Shown here piece by piece: positions 1 to 12,489 of a DNA stretch of 64,000 nucleotides. Position 1 is the stretch's first letter; each line of letters opens with the position of its first letter. The stretch is from Shimia thalassica (GTDB taxonomy: Bacteria; Pseudomonadota; Alphaproteobacteria; Rhodobacterales; Rhodobacteraceae): assembly GCF_001458215.1 (NCBI RefSeq), contig NZ_CYTW01000006.1, positions 161,680 through 225,679 on the forward strand. The letters are read 5' to 3'. The notes under the pieces were generated by a model. The model saw nothing but the letters and a program-made list of their open reading frames with translations. It made no database searches and was not told where the DNA came from. The translations under genes and the position numbers were made by a program.

Positions 1-3335
<3,335 letters not shown>

Positions 3336-3399
3336 GAGGTTCCCCGCAGTCGTTCGTTACACGAGACGGCCCGGAATTCGTGGTGAATTCCGGCGCGTG

Positions 3400-4518
3400 T
3401 CACACGCGCATCGGCATAACGACGTAGACGGCACTGGTGTCGTTACCTTCACGCATGAGCGTGGGGTCTCCGGCCGAGTTGAACATGAAGACAGCGTTCT
3501 CGCGATCAACCTGGCTGGCAATTTCCAGAAGGTATTTCGCGTTAAAGCCGATTTCCAGTCGCTCGTCACTATAGGCGACGGCAAGTTCTTCTTCCGCGGC
3601 GCCGCTGTCCGGAGCATTCACAGACAGGACAAGGCGATCTTCATCCAGCTGCAATTTGACGGCACGGGACCGTTCGGATGAAACGGTCGCAACGCGATCT
3701 ACTGCTTGTGCGAATTCGCTGGCGTCAACTTCCAGTTTGCGGGTGTTGCCGACAGGGATAACACGTGTGTAGTCGGGGAATGTTCCGTCGATAACTTTCG
3801 ATGTCAGCGTGATGTCGGGCGTTGCAAAGCGTACTTTGGTTTCCGAGACCGACACGGCAATCTGCATGTCGTCGTCATCCAGCAGCTTGCGCAGTTCTCC
3901 GACCGTTTTACGTGGGACAATCACGCCGGGCATATCTGTGGCGCCGTCTGGCAAATCCGCATCAATACGCGCGAGGCGGTGACCATCGGTTGCAACACAG
4001 CGCAGAACCTTGCCGTCTTCACCGTCAGAGGTGTGCATATATACACCGTTCAGGTAGTAACGTGTCTCTTCTGTCGAAATCGCAAATTTGGATTTGTCGA
4101 ACAAACGACGCAGGATTGCGGCAGGCGCCGAAAAATTCGAGTGGTACTCGGACGAGGCCATGACCGGAAAATCTTCCTTGGGCAATGTCGCCAGCGAGAA
4201 GTTGGACCGGCCCGCATCGACGGTCAATCGCCCGGATGCGCCGTCATCGGTCAATGTCACCAAAGCACCATCAGGCAGCTTGCGTACGATTTCATGCAAG
4301 GTCGTGGCCGATACCGTCGTGGCTCCTGCGCGTTCGACCATTGCGGGGGCTTTGTCGACCACTTCAATGTCCAGATCGGTGGCGCGAAACTGGACCGTGT
4401 CACCTTCTGCTTCGATCAGCACATTGGCGAGGATCGGGATGGTGTTGCGGCGTTCGACAACCGATTGCGCCTGCGAAACTGCCTTGAGCAAGTTTCCGCG
4501 TTCAATGCTGATTTTCAT
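3400..4518 (-). CDS. dnaN: DNA polymerase III beta sliding clamp
   Basis: Ring-shaped processivity clamp of the replicative polymerase. I chose the ATG at 4518, giving 372 residues beginning MKISIERGNLLKAV, which is the normal beta-clamp N-terminus. The frame stays open 19 codons further upstream, but that segment is not clamp-like. The protein ends with MPMRV, close to the family consensus C-terminus MPMRL that lies by the hydrophobic client-binding pocket. It sits 221 bp downstream of dnaA, past a hairpin that probably ends part of the dnaA transcript, so it may also have its own promoter. Confidence 0.97.
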   Translation of the reverse strand: MKISIERGNLLKAVSQAQSVVERRNTIPILANVLIEAEGDTVQFRATDLDIEVVDKAPAMVERAGATTVSATTLHEIVRKLPDGALVTLTDDGASGRLTVDAGRSNFSLATLPKEDFPVMASSEYHSNFSAPAAILRRLFDKSKFAISTEETRYYLNGVYMHTSDGEDGKVLRCVATDGHRLARIDADLPDGATDMPGVIVPRKTVGELRKLLDDDDMQIAVSVSETKVRFATPDITLTSKVIDGTFPDYTRVIPVGNTRKLEVDASEFAQAVDRVATVSSERSRAVKLQLDEDRLVLSVNAPDSGAAEEELAVAYSDERLEIGFNAKYLLEIASQVDRENAVFMFNSAGDPTLMREGNDTSAVYVVMPMRV

Positions 4519-4688
4519 TCCATCATCCTCCGTCTGCCGGGAGGAGAACACTATCCGTTTCCCCTTCTCGCGCAACCTTTTTTGCTTTTGTCGGCGTATT
4601 CTTAGGGGGCGTCAAGAAGGTTGCGCGGTTCTGGCGGCTATTTGGGCGAAGAAGTTGTGCTCTGGGGCACTCTGTCCCGAAAAACACG

Positions 4689-4715
4689 AAGGCCGTGCAG
4701 AAACTGCGCGGCCTT
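4689..4715 (-). terminator. Rho-independent-type hairpin after dnaA
   Basis: A near-perfect inverted repeat (AAGGCCG...CGGCCTT, with an inner GCAG/CTGC arm) lies 25 bp after the dnaA stop. Read on the minus strand it is followed within a few bases by a run of five T. It probably terminates or attenuates dnaA transcription before dnaN. Confidence 0.7.
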
Positions 4716-4739
4716 GTCTGATTCAATTCTGATTGATTT

Positions 4740-6110
4740 TCAGGCTTCGAGCGAGCGTCGCAGCAACTCGAGATCTTCGGCGATCTGTCCGTCCTGAACG
4801 CGCAACTCTTCAATCCGGCGGACACCGTGCATGACTGTTGTGTGATCGCGTCCACCAAAACGCCGGCCAATCTCGGGAAGGCTGCGGCTGGTGAGCTGCT
4901 TGCACAGATACATCGCGATCTGACGTGGGCGTGCCAGCGTCCGGACACGTTTGGGGCCGATCATATCGCTGAGGCGGATATTGTAATGCTCTGCGACGCG
5001 GCGCTGAATTTCTTCGACCGAGATTTTCCGCTCGGAAGCACGCAGAACATCCGACAAACAGTCCTGCGTCAGTTCCATCGTGATTTCGCGCCCGACAAGT
5101 GAGGCAAACGCAAACAGGCGGGTCAGGGCACCTTCGAGAACACGAACGTTGGTTGAAATACGGTGCGCCAGAAATTCGAGAACACCATCAGCCAGCTGCA
5201 GATCCGGATATTGGACACGGTACTGTTCGACTTTCGACTGAAGAATACCAAGGCGCAGTTCATAGTCGGTCGGGTGCAGGTCCACGACAAGACCGCACTG
5301 CAAACGAGACTTGATCCGGTCTTCCAGATCTTTGATTTCGCCGGGAGCGCGGTCAGCCGAAATAATGATCTGTTTGTTCTGATCGACCAGTGCGTTGAAG
5401 GTGTGAAAGAATTCTTCCTGCGTCGAGTCCTTGCCGGCAATGAACTGAACGTCATCAACCATAAGAACGTCAACCGACCGGAACATCTCTTTAAAGTCCA
5501 TCATCTTGCGATCCCGCAAGGCTTGGACAAATCGGTACATGAACTGTTCGGCAGAAAGATACAGGACGTTGAGGTCTGGACGCCGCTTTTGCAGCTCCCA
5601 AGCGATCGCATGCATCAGGTGGGTTTTGCCGAGGCCAACACCACCATAAAGAAACAGCGGATTGAAAGTGACAGGACCACCTTCGGCGACGCGACGTGCA
5701 GCGGCATTGGCAAGTTCGTTGGGTTTGCCCACAACAAAGCTGTCAAAGGTAAAGCGGGCGTCCAAGGGCGCACCCGGCAAAGAGTCCCGAGCAGGCGCGG
5801 GTGCCGCGGCCTTCTTTGCCATTGATGGCGAGGACACTGCGGGGCGTGCCTTTGGTGCTGTGGCAGCGCTGGCCGGGACCTTGAAATGCACGCGCTGGAT
5901 GCTTTCACCTGTGGTCGAAAGCTGATGTAGAATCAGATCGCCGAAATTCTGCGACACGTAGTTGCCAATGAAGTTGGTCGGGACATGAAACGTTGCGACG
6001 CCATCCTCGAGCTCTGCGAATTCAAGTGGCTCGATCCAGGTCTTGTAGTTGTTCTGCCCAACCGTATTTAGCAAGTTTCCTTGCAGTGCACCCCATTGTT
6101 CTTGTGTCAT
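4740..6110 (-). CDS. dnaA: Chromosomal replication initiator protein DnaA
   Basis: AAA+ initiator that binds DnaA boxes, opens oriC and regulates its own gene. The ATG at 6110 gives 456 residues beginning MTQEQWGALQGNLLNTVG, the expected domain I start, preceded by a GGGGACAG ribosome binding site. The frame is open 76 codons further upstream but that part is not DnaA-like. Domain II is an Ala/Pro-rich linker (about residues 78-118). Walker A GGVGLGKT is at 156-163, Walker B VDVLMVDDVQF at 213-223, and the domain IV DNA-binding signature GGRDHTTVMHGVRRI starts at 419. A 512-bp region upstream carries a DnaA box and several inverted repeats. Confidence 0.98.
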   Translation of the reverse strand: MTQEQWGALQGNLLNTVGQNNYKTWIEPLEFAELEDGVATFHVPTNFIGNYVSQNFGDLILHQLSTTGESIQRVHFKVPASAATAPKARPAVSSPSMAKKAAAPAPARDSLPGAPLDARFTFDSFVVGKPNELANAAARRVAEGGPVTFNPLFLYGGVGLGKTHLMHAIAWELQKRRPDLNVLYLSAEQFMYRFVQALRDRKMMDFKEMFRSVDVLMVDDVQFIAGKDSTQEEFFHTFNALVDQNKQIIISADRAPGEIKDLEDRIKSRLQCGLVVDLHPTDYELRLGILQSKVEQYRVQYPDLQLADGVLEFLAHRISTNVRVLEGALTRLFAFASLVGREITMELTQDCLSDVLRASERKISVEEIQRRVAEHYNIRLSDMIGPKRVRTLARPRQIAMYLCKQLTSRSLPEIGRRFGGRDHTTVMHGVRRIEELRVQDGQIAEDLELLRRSLEA

Positions 6111-6322
6111 CTGTCCCCATTTCCGAGCTCTAAGCCGTTCGTCTGAAGGGCCATTCGGCCCCGTTTTTCTGCCTTCAGTGCGAATTGACACGGCCTGGCC
6201 CTTCTGGGGCGGCATTTCGGCAGCATGCAATGACCGGTTCCCTCCCCTGAATGAGTCCCCACTCAACAGGTCCTGACCATGCATGCGCAAAATGCACTTC
6301 CCCAGAAAACAGAGCAGCAGCA

Positions 6323-6350
6323 CAATGAAAACCAGCATTGGTTTTCATTG
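6323..6350. promoter_or_regulatory. 11-bp perfect inverted repeat upstream of dnaA
   Basis: CAATGAAAACC at 6323-6333 is mirrored exactly by GGTTTTCATTG at 6340-6350 around a 6-nt loop. It lies 213 bp upstream of the dnaA start. No T-run follows on either strand, so it is more likely a protein-binding site or a leader RNA stem than a terminator. Confidence 0.55.
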
Positions 6351-6377
6351 CAGACCCAACAGCCATAAGAAATCGTT

Positions 6378-6396
6378 CGGCAAAATTGATTTGCCG
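6378..6396. repeat. 7-bp inverted repeat upstream of dnaA
   Basis: CGGCAAA and TTTGCCG flank a 5-nt loop. The neighbouring palindrome at 6411-6423 (TGACC-GTT-GGTCA) suggests a cluster of binding sites or leader stems. Function unknown. Confidence 0.4.
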
Positions 6397-6520
6397 GTTT
6401 CCCTTTTGATTGACCGTTGGTCAGGTCGCGTTTGCGTCTGTCCCCCCAAGGCGATGTGAATCGCAAGATCGAAATTAGCAATTCGAGAGGGGGGCGGGCA
6501 ACTGATCTTCGAACTTGACT

Positions 6521-6546
6521 CAGAGATTCCAGAAAAAGAATCTCTG
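6521..6546. repeat. 9-bp perfect inverted repeat overlapping a DnaA box
   Basis: CAGAGATTC at 6521-6529 and GAATCTCTG at 6538-6546 are exact reverse complements with an 8-nt A-rich spacer. The right arm shares its last bases (6545-6546) with the DnaA box at 6545-6553. Confidence 0.5.
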
Positions 6547-6553
6547 TGGATAA
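6545..6553 (-). promoter_or_regulatory. Consensus DnaA box
   Basis: TGTGGATAA on the plus strand is the exact reverse complement of the consensus box TTATCCACA. A weaker GGATA-containing half-match follows at about 6559-6564. It lies 435 bp upstream of the dnaA start codon, so autoregulation of dnaA is plausible. Confidence 0.6.
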
Positions 6554-6571
6554 AATTGGATACAGAAAGCA

Positions 6572-6603
6572 AAAAAGACGCCACCGGAAGTGACGTCTTT
6601 TTC
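6572..6603 (-). terminator. Terminator of rpsT
   Basis: A stem of GACG/CGTC plus CAC/GTG around the loop CGGAA, with flanking A-run and T-run. On the minus strand it ends in six T and begins 20 bp after the rpsT stop. Confidence 0.75.
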
Positions 6604-6622
6604 ATCAATGACTTGGCTAGAT

Positions 6623-6886
6623 TTAGCTAAGTGCTTTAACCCGCGAAGACAGGCGCGACATTTTACGCGACGCTGTGTTCTTGTGGTAAACGCCTTTGGT
6701 CACACCGCGCATCAGTTCTGGCTGAGCAGCGCGCAGAGCAGCAGTTGCGGCTTCTTTGTCACCAGAATCGATAGCCTCTTCAACTTTACGCAGGTGAGTA
6801 CGGATGCGCGAACGGCGGGCTTTGTTTACTGCAAAACGACGTTCGTTCTGACGGGCGCGTTTTTTTGCCTGGGGCGAATTTGCCAT
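6623..6886 (-). CDS. rpsT: 30S ribosomal protein S20
   Basis: Small basic protein binding 16S rRNA in the 30S body. The 87-residue product starts [17 protein letters not shown] and is rich in Lys/Arg helices as expected; length fits the family. It is flanked by a good terminator at 6572-6603 and a 250-bp upstream gap to the enoyl-CoA hydratase. In that gap a TATAGT -10-like element lies at 7012-7017 on the minus strand, though without a well-spaced -35. The rpsT-dnaA adjacency is common in alphaproteobacteria. Confidence 0.97.
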   Translation of the reverse strand: MANSPQAKKRARQNERRFAVNKARRSRIRTHLRKVEEAIDSGDKEAATAALRAAQPELMRGVTKGVYHKNTASRKMSRLSSRVKALS

Positions 6887-7087
6887 GAATCAGGTCCTTT
6901 TAAAGTTTGTTCAGTTAAACACGTGCCACTGCCCAAACGGGACGTTCTTTCCATTGGGAAAGAATCGATTCAAGCCAGAGCGGGCTGCACGCGCATGTAT
7001 GACGGCGCTTACTATAGATTTTTGCGGCAGATGCAAACACTAATCTATCGGCCAATAAAACCTGGGCTTTCAGGGTGTGAACGTAAA

Positions 7088-7113
7088 AGGGCCACGCGAT
7101 GACGCGTGGCCCT
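7088..7113 (-). terminator. Terminator of the enoyl-CoA hydratase gene
   Basis: An 11-bp perfect inverted repeat (AGGGCCACGCG / CGCGTGGCCCT) with a 4-nt loop, followed on the minus strand by TTT, 22 bp after the stop at 7135. Confidence 0.75.
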
Positions 7114-7134
7114 GAAATTCAGTTTGAACCCGCT

Positions 7135-7911
7135 TTACTTGTCGCGAAACTGGGCTTGGCGTTTTTCGATGAAAGCTGCCATGCCTTCTTTCTGGTCTTC
7201 GGTCGCAAACAGCGAATGGAAAAGGCGTTGCTCGAAAAGCAGCCCTTCTTCCAGAGTGGTTTCAAAGCTGCGGTTAACCGCTTCTTTTGCTGTGCGTGCC
7301 GTGATCAGCGATTTCTCTGCGATCTTTTGTGCAGCGCCCATTGCTTCGTCCATCAACTTTTTGTTGGGGACAACACGGCTCACAAGACCAGAGCGTTCTG
7401 CTTCGGCCGAATCCATAAAGCGTCCTGTCAGGTTCATATCCATGGATTTGGATTTGCCCACGAACCGTGTCAGGCGCTGGCTGCCGCCAATACCCGCGAT
7501 GACGCCCAGATTGATTTCGGGCTGCCCGAACTTGGCCGACTCAGATGCGATGATAAAGTCGCAGGCCATGGCCAGTTCACAGCCGCCGCCCAGAGCGTAC
7601 CCGGAAACCGCGGCAATGATCGGTTTGCGAATGGCACCAATGCGAGCATTCACTTCGCCAAACAGATTGATGTTGGACACGTCCACAAAGCTCATTTCGG
7701 ACATTTCTTTGATGTCCGCGCCCGCGGCAAAGGCTTTGTCCGATCCGGTCAAAACAATGCAACGTACCTTGTCGTTGGCATCAGCGCTTTCCAAAGCTTC
7801 AAGCAGTTCGCTGATCAATTGGCTGTTCAGCGCATTCAGTGCATCAGGGCGGTTTAGTTTGATGAGGCCAATATGGTCCTCGATCTCGACGATGATCGTC
7901 TCAAAAGCCAT
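7135..7911 (-). CDS. Enoyl-CoA hydratase/isomerase family protein
   Basis: Crotonase-fold enzyme that most likely hydrates 2-enoyl-CoA to 3-hydroxyacyl-CoA in fatty acid or amino acid breakdown. At 258 residues it matches short-chain enoyl-CoA hydratases. The oxyanion-hole motif [13 protein letters not shown] is at about residues 60-72. Both catalytic glutamates are present: E112 in [12 protein letters not shown] and E132 in [12 protein letters not shown]. It has its own terminator and is separated from mutM by 63 bp on the same strand. The position next to rpsT and mutM is a conserved alphaproteobacterial arrangement, not a pathway operon, so the physiological substrate cannot be read from context. 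Confidence 0.93.
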   Translation of the reverse strand: MAFETIIVEIEDHIGLIKLNRPDALNALNSQLISELLEALESADANDKVRCIVLTGSDKAFAAGADIKEMSEMSFVDVSNINLFGEVNARIGAIRKPIIAAVSGYALGGGCELAMACDFIIASESAKFGQPEINLGVIAGIGGSQRLTRFVGKSKSMDMNLTGRFMDSAEAERSGLVSRVVPNKKLMDEAMGAAQKIAEKSLITARTAKEAVNRSFETTLEEGLLFEQRLFHSLFATEDQKEGMAAFIEKRQAQFRDK

Positions 7912-7974
7912 GAGTGGTGCTTTCCTTGTTGTCGGTCGGAGATGATTCCTATCACTGTGTCCGAACGGATCAAG

Positions 7975-8826
7975 CTATCTTTGGCATTGCGGACAATAGA
8001 ATGATGAGCGTCCCGCTTGCGTGATTCGCCTGATTACGCCGTCACAGTCGGTGGTGTGGCAGGGGGCATCCTCGCGTCCGTATACATCAAAGCTGTGCTG
8101 GAAATATCCAAGTTCACCATCGGCTTGGCGAAAATCTCGCAGGCTTGATCCACCTGCTTCAATCGCGTCCTGAAGCACCTTGCGAATGATTGGCACCAGC
8201 GCGGCAACTTTGGCTTTGCTCACATTTCCAGCTTTGCGCCGCGGAGAAATATGTGCACGAAATAGCGCCTCGCAGACGTAAATATTCCCTAAACCGGCAA
8301 TAATTCTCTGGTCCAGAAGGGCCGATTTGATGGGGGTGTTGCGGCCTTGAAGCTTTTCGAGCAGGTAAGATTCGTCAAAAGTGTTGCCCAGCGGCTCGGG
8401 TCCGAGCTTGGCCAAAAGCGGATGCAGGTCGATCTGGTCCGTTGGCAAAAGGTCCATCGCGCCGAACCGACGCGGATCGTTAAAGGTAATGCGTGCGCCA
8501 TTATCCATATCAAAGATGACATGGTCATGTTTTGCGGTTTTGGGGTGTTCGTGCACAAAAAGCCCCAGTGGATCGCCCGATACGGTCATGCGCCCCGACA
8601 TTCCCAAATGCACCAAAAGGGTTTCACCGTTATCGAGATCGCCCAGAATGTACTTGGACCGGCGGCGCAGCCGCTCAACCCGCCGACCAGTCAGCCGTTC
8701 TGCAAACCTCTCTGGGAACGGCCAGCGCAGATCCGGGCGGTTTACGGTGGCACATGCGATTACATGTCCTTCCATGGACGGGGCAAGACCGGTGCGGACT
8801 GTTTCAACCTCGGGAAGTTCGGGCAT
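7975..8826 (-). CDS. mutM: Formamidopyrimidine-DNA glycosylase
   Basis: Base-excision repair enzyme removing 8-oxoguanine and FapyG and nicking the abasic site. The 283-residue protein begins [11 protein letters not shown], where the Pro after the initiator Met is the catalytic nucleophile and the Glu at position 3 is essential. The C-terminus carries a zinc finger with the arrangement C-x4-C-x16-C-x2-C, ending CPQCQR. The first pair is C-x4-C, unlike C-x2-C in E. coli. It is divergent from ubiE across 254 bp in which I see no gene. Confidence 0.97.
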   Translation of the reverse strand: MPELPEVETVRTGLAPSMEGHVIACATVNRPDLRWPFPERFAERLTGRRVERLRRRSKYILGDLDNGETLLVHLGMSGRMTVSGDPLGLFVHEHPKTAKHDHVIFDMDNGARITFNDPRRFGAMDLLPTDQIDLHPLLAKLGPEPLGNTFDESYLLEKLQGRNTPIKSALLDQRIIAGLGNIYVCEALFRAHISPRRKAGNVSKAKVAALVPIIRKVLQDAIEAGGSSLRDFRQADGELGYFQHSFDVYGREDAPCHTTDCDGVIRRITQAGRSSFYCPQCQR

Positions 8827-9080
8827 GGCTGGCTACATTTTATCTGGGATAAGGTGCGCGTCTTCTAACGTACTTTGTCCTGAAACGGAAACCTGCCAGT
8901 GTTCACGAATGACATGAGCCGTTTTTGACTGGCTTTTGATCAAGCAGTTTAGGCTGCTCTCTAATCGTCGCGCCCCTTGGCTTTGCGTCGCTCATTGATC
9001 GCTCCGCGTCAAAAGGTGGTTTGTGTCCGACCTACAGTTTGTATATCCCGAACACTTGAAAGACACGGCGAGGTGTGCAC

Positions 9081-9824
9081 ATGGCGGATAAGACAACCCA
9101 TTTTGGTTTCACGGATATTCCAGAGTCTGAGAAGGCGGGCCGCGTACAGGGCGTTTTCAACTCGGTTGCATCCAAATATGACGTAATGAACGATGTGATG
9201 AGCATGGGAATCCACCGCATCTGGAAAGATGCGATGATGGATTGGCTTGCGCCGCGCCCGGGTCAAAGGCTTTTGGATGTCGCAGGGGGGACCGGCGATA
9301 TTTCCTTCCGGTTTCTGAAACGGGCCGGATACGGACATGCCACCGTTTGTGATCTGACAGAGCCGATGCTTGTCGAGGGTCGCAAACGCGCCGAGGCAGA
9401 GGCCATGGTTGACAGCCTGAACTGGGTTGTCGGAGATGCGATGGCGCTGCCTTTCGAAGACAATACATTCGACGTCTACACGATTTCCTTTGGCATTCGA
9501 AACGTCACACGCCCTCAAGAGGCACTGAATGAAGCGTTCCGCGTTCTCAAACCCGGCGGGCGTTTGATGGTTCTTGAGTTCAGCCAGATCCCGAACGAGA
9601 TGATGCAAAAAGCCTATGACTTGTACTCGTTCAATGTCATCCCGCGCATGGGGCAAATGATTGCGAATGATCGCGACAGCTATCAGTACCTTGTCGAATC
9701 GATCCGCAATTTCCCGGATCAGGACACATTTCTGGACATGGTGAAAACCGCGGGTTTCGAAAATGCGAAGTACCGTAACCTGTCTCTGGGGATCGCCGCG
9801 CTGCATTCGGGGTGGAAAATTTGA
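9081..9824 (+). CDS. ubiE: Ubiquinone/menaquinone C-methyltransferase UbiE
   Basis: SAM-dependent C-methyltransferase of ubiquinone biosynthesis. I use the ATG at 9081 (247 residues, [18 protein letters not shown]), with GAGG 7 nt upstream; a GTG at 9075 is an alternative. The SAM-binding motif [13 protein letters not shown] starts at residue 64, and the post-motif region [15 protein letters not shown] is typical of UbiE/COQ5. It overlaps the next gene, ubiB, by four bases (TTGA), indicating translational coupling. Confidence 0.96.
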   Translation: MADKTTHFGFTDIPESEKAGRVQGVFNSVASKYDVMNDVMSMGIHRIWKDAMMDWLAPRPGQRLLDVAGGTGDISFRFLKRAGYGHATVCDLTEPMLVEGRKRAEAEAMVDSLNWVVGDAMALPFEDNTFDVYTISFGIRNVTRPQEALNEAFRVLKPGGRLMVLEFSQIPNEMMQKAYDLYSFNVIPRMGQMIANDRDSYQYLVESIRNFPDQDTFLDMVKTAGFENAKYRNLSLGIAALHSGWKI

Positions 9825-11353
9825 GAGGACCGCACAATATCTGGCGACTGATCCGGACAGGCGCCACACTTGAGCGCACCGGCGCGATGCAGGTCGTTCT
9901 GGATCAGATGGAAGCCCCCAAAACGGTTCGCGTCGTTGCGCGCACCTTGGTCTGGCCCTTCCGGTGGTTGGGGATCAAGGGTGATCCCAACATGCCCCCG
10001 CTGACGCGGGCGCTCACGGCGTTGGGTCCGGCCTATATCAAGTTTGGTCAGGTGCTTTCGACTCGTCCTGATGTGGTGGGCAGTGATCTGGCGACACAGC
10101 TTCGCGTCCTTCAGGACAAGCTGCCGCCTTTTGATCTGGCAACGGCAAAGCAAGCCGTTGAAGATGAGCTGGAACATCCATTGGATGAGATGTTCTCTGA
10201 GTTTTCGGAGCCCGTCGCTGCAGCTTCCATCGCGCAAGTGCACAAGGCGCGTTTGGCCGAAACCGGAGAACAGGTTGCCGTCAAAGTCTTGCGTCCCGGA
10301 ATTGAAAAAGCCTTTCGCAAGGACATCGACGCGTTTTACTTCGCGGCAGATACAATCGAACTGCTGTCTCCGGCGTCGCGGCGACTGCGTCCCCGTGATG
10401 TGATCGAACACTTTGATGGTGTCGTCACCGGTGAACTCGATCTCAGACTGGAATCTGCGTCGGCCAGCGAGTTTTCCGCAAACACGGCGCAGGACGAAGG
10501 GTTTCAGGTTCCCGCGATCAAATGGGAATATTCAGCCCGCCGCGTTATGACGCTGGACTGGGCCGAGGGTGATCCGTTGGGGGACAATGATGCATTAGAC
10601 GCGGCGGGCCATAACCGTCACGCGCTGGGCAGTCGTATCCTGTCGCTGTTTTTGAACCATGCTTTGCGCGATGGGTATTTTCACGGCGATATGCATCAAG
10701 GCAATCTTAAGGTGGCCGCCAACGGCGACATCATTGCCTATGATTTCGGGATCATGGGGCATATCGACGAATACACACGCCGCGTTTACGCCGAGATTCT
10801 GTTTGGCTTTATTCAGCGTGATTACCAGCGTGTTGCCGAAGTGCATTTCGAAGCCGGATATGTGCCGGCCAATCAGGACGTCGACGAATTTGCGCGGGCT
10901 TTGCGGGCCGTGGGCGAACCCATCTTTGGCATGGACGCCACGCGCATTTCGATGGGGCGCTTGCTGTCCTATCTCTTTGAGGTGACCGAGCGTTTCGGCA
11001 TGGAAACACGTACCGAGCTGATCCTGTTGCAACGCACGATGGTTGTTGTGGAAGGTGTGTCACGGTCGCTGGACCCAGAGGTTAATATCTGGGACGTCGC
11101 AAAACCTGTTGTCGAAGGATACATCAAAGACAGCATCGGACCTCGGGCCTTGGGGCGGGATCTGATGAAAACGGCACGGGTCATGGCACGGTTCGGGCCA
11201 CGTTTGCCCGCCCTCGTCGAAGGGGCGCTTATCCGGCAGGCGACACCACAGGAAGAGCCACCAAAAAATCCGTGGAAGCTTGCTGTAATCTGCGGGGGGC
11301 TGGGGCTTGTTTCCGGCGCAGCGCTTGTCGCGGCTTACGTGTCACTGACCTGA
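9821..11353 (+). CDS. ubiB: UbiB (2-polyprenylphenol hydroxylase-associated kinase-like protein)
   Basis: Atypical kinase/ATPase of the ABC1/ADCK family needed for ubiquinone biosynthesis at the membrane. I favour the TTG at 9821 (510 residues, [14 protein letters not shown]) because it overlaps the ubiE stop. A GTG at 9812 would add three residues. Family features are the KxGQ motif in [15 protein letters not shown], the alanine-rich loop [19 protein letters not shown] in the catalytic loop and YDFGIMG in place of DFG. The C-terminus ends with a hydrophobic segment from about residue 485. Forms an operon with ubiE. Confidence 0.95.
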   Translation: MRGPHNIWRLIRTGATLERTGAMQVVLDQMEAPKTVRVVARTLVWPFRWLGIKGDPNMPPLTRALTALGPAYIKFGQVLSTRPDVVGSDLATQLRVLQDKLPPFDLATAKQAVEDELEHPLDEMFSEFSEPVAAASIAQVHKARLAETGEQVAVKVLRPGIEKAFRKDIDAFYFAADTIELLSPASRRLRPRDVIEHFDGVVTGELDLRLESASASEFSANTAQDEGFQVPAIKWEYSARRVMTLDWAEGDPLGDNDALDAAGHNRHALGSRILSLFLNHALRDGYFHGDMHQGNLKVAANGDIIAYDFGIMGHIDEYTRRVYAEILFGFIQRDYQRVAEVHFEAGYVPANQDVDEFARALRAVGEPIFGMDATRISMGRLLSYLFEVTERFGMETRTELILLQRTMVVVEGVSRSLDPEVNIWDVAKPVVEGYIKDSIGPRALGRDLMKTARVMARFGPRLPALVEGALIRQATPQEEPPKNPWKLAVICGGLGLVSGAALVAAYVSLT

Positions 11354-11367
11354 ACACGTGAGGGGGC

Positions 11368-11388
11368 GCCGCCACGCGGAATGGCGGC
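11368..11388 (+). terminator. Possible hairpin terminator of ubiB
   Basis: GCCGCCA/TGGCGGC inverted repeat with a 7-nt loop, 15 bp after the ubiB stop. It is followed only by a pyrimidine-rich TCTCTC, so termination is uncertain. Confidence 0.4.
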
Positions 11389-11425
11389 TCTCTCAAATCC
11401 ATCCAGATCACGATAAGACAAGAAA

Positions 11426-11449
11426 AAACCCCGGTTGAGGCCGGGGTTT
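11426..11449 (-). terminator. Terminator of dapA
   Basis: AAACCCCGG/CCGGGGTTT stem with a 6-nt loop. On the minus strand it runs into six T. It lies 25 bp after the dapA stop and could also stop ubiB transcripts weakly. Confidence 0.8.
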
Positions 11450-11473
11450 GAACGTCACAATCGTTTGTGAATT

Positions 11474-12346
11474 TTAGAGAAGACCCGCATGCGCCATCGC
11501 GGCGTCGATCTGCGATTTTGTTTCATCGCTAAGACCCGTCAATGGCAGGCGGACGTCTTCATTACACAGACCCAGTTTGGACATGCCGTATTTCGCACCA
11601 ACCAGACCCGGCTCTGCAAAGATGGCCATGTGCAGGGGCATCAGACGATCCAGATAGTCCAGCGCTTTGTTGTAGTCGCCGGCCAGTGTTGCGGCCTGAA
11701 ACTCTGCACAGAGTTTCGGGGCGACATTGGCAGTCACCGAAATGCATCCCACACCACCGTGCGCGTTGAACCCAAGGGCCGTTGCGTCTTCGCCCGAAAG
11801 CTGAATGAAGTCGGTGCCACAGGTCAGGCGTTGTTGGGGCACACGGCTTAGGTCGCCAGTGGCATCTTTGACGCCCGCAATGCGCGGCAGCTTGGCCAGC
11901 TCGCCCATTGTTTCCGGTGTCATGTCCACGATCGAACGACCGGGAATGTTGTAGATGATGACCGGCAGGTTACAGCAGTCGTGTACAGCCGTGAAATGCG
12001 CAATCAGCCCGCGTTGGGTTGGTTTGTTGTAATATGGCGTCACGACCAGAATGGCATCTGCCCCCGCTTTTTCAGCAGCTTGCGCCAGACGGATCGATTC
12101 AAGGGTGTTGTTCGATCCTGCGCCAGCGATAACCGGAACGCGGCCCGCAGCGGTGCGCACAACCGTGTCGACCACGGCGTCATGCTCTTCGTGGGTTAGC
12201 GTCGGGCTTTCGCCGGTTGTGCCCACAGGGACAAAGCCGTTTGAACCTTCACCGATATGCCATTCGACCAATTTCTTAAGCGTTTCCAAATCCAGCTCGC
12301 CGTTCGTAAACGGCGTGACGAGTGCGGGCAGAGACCCTTTAAACAT
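11474..12346 (-). CDS. dapA: 4-hydroxy-tetrahydrodipicolinate synthase
   Basis: Condenses pyruvate with aspartate semialdehyde, the first step of the lysine/meso-diaminopimelate branch. The ATG at 12346 gives 290 residues ([13 protein letters not shown]), matching the family length; an upstream in-frame ATG adds 13 non-conserved residues. Motifs are GTTGESPTL (pyruvate-binding loop), TPYYNKP with the catalytic tyrosine, and the Schiff-base lysine in [10 protein letters not shown]. The GAGCG ribosome-binding site is modest. It is divergent from the transglycosylase gene across 143 bp; both feed peptidoglycan metabolism, but that may be chance. Confidence 0.95.
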   Translation of the reverse strand: MFKGSLPALVTPFTNGELDLETLKKLVEWHIGEGSNGFVPVGTTGESPTLTHEEHDAVVDTVVRTAAGRVPVIAGAGSNNTLESIRLAQAAEKAGADAILVVTPYYNKPTQRGLIAHFTAVHDCCNLPVIIYNIPGRSIVDMTPETMGELAKLPRIAGVKDATGDLSRVPQQRLTCGTDFIQLSGEDATALGFNAHGGVGCISVTANVAPKLCAEFQAATLAGDYNKALDYLDRLMPLHMAIFAEPGLVGAKYGMSKLGLCNEDVRLPLTGLSDETKSQIDAAMAHAGLL

Positions 12347-12489
12347 GACACGCTCCTTTTTTGCGTAGCTGGGCGAAACGCCCATATTTTTCGAAAACCC
12401 GACCTGCTCTTGTCACCTTTGTGAATTGTAGGCAGGCTTGGACACACTTATGGTTGGGTTCTATCCTTCGTCACATTGGAAATTGCAAG

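Larger units (their letters stand above)
6111..6622. other. Non-coding region between dnaA and rpsT
   Basis: No convincing gene in these 512 bp. It holds, from left to right, an 11-bp perfect inverted repeat (6323-6350), a 7-bp one (6378-6396), a 5-bp palindrome TGACC-GTT-GGTCA (6411-6423), a short repeat GCGAT-GTGA-ATCGC near 6451, a 9-bp repeat (6521-6546) abutting a consensus DnaA box (6545-6553), and the rpsT terminator (6572-6603). It should contain the dnaA promoter and leader. Only one good DnaA box is visible, so I do not call it oriC. Confidence 0.7.

Noticed and set aside
6111..6622. Chromosome origin oriC upstream of dnaA
   Set aside because: Only one consensus DnaA box and no clear AT-rich unwinding element; in many alphaproteobacteria the origin is not next to dnaA. 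Left as an open regulatory region.
12361..12489. 43-codon N-terminal extension of the lytic transglycosylase
   Set aside because: It would bury the signal peptide; the ATG at 12490 places it at the N-terminus.
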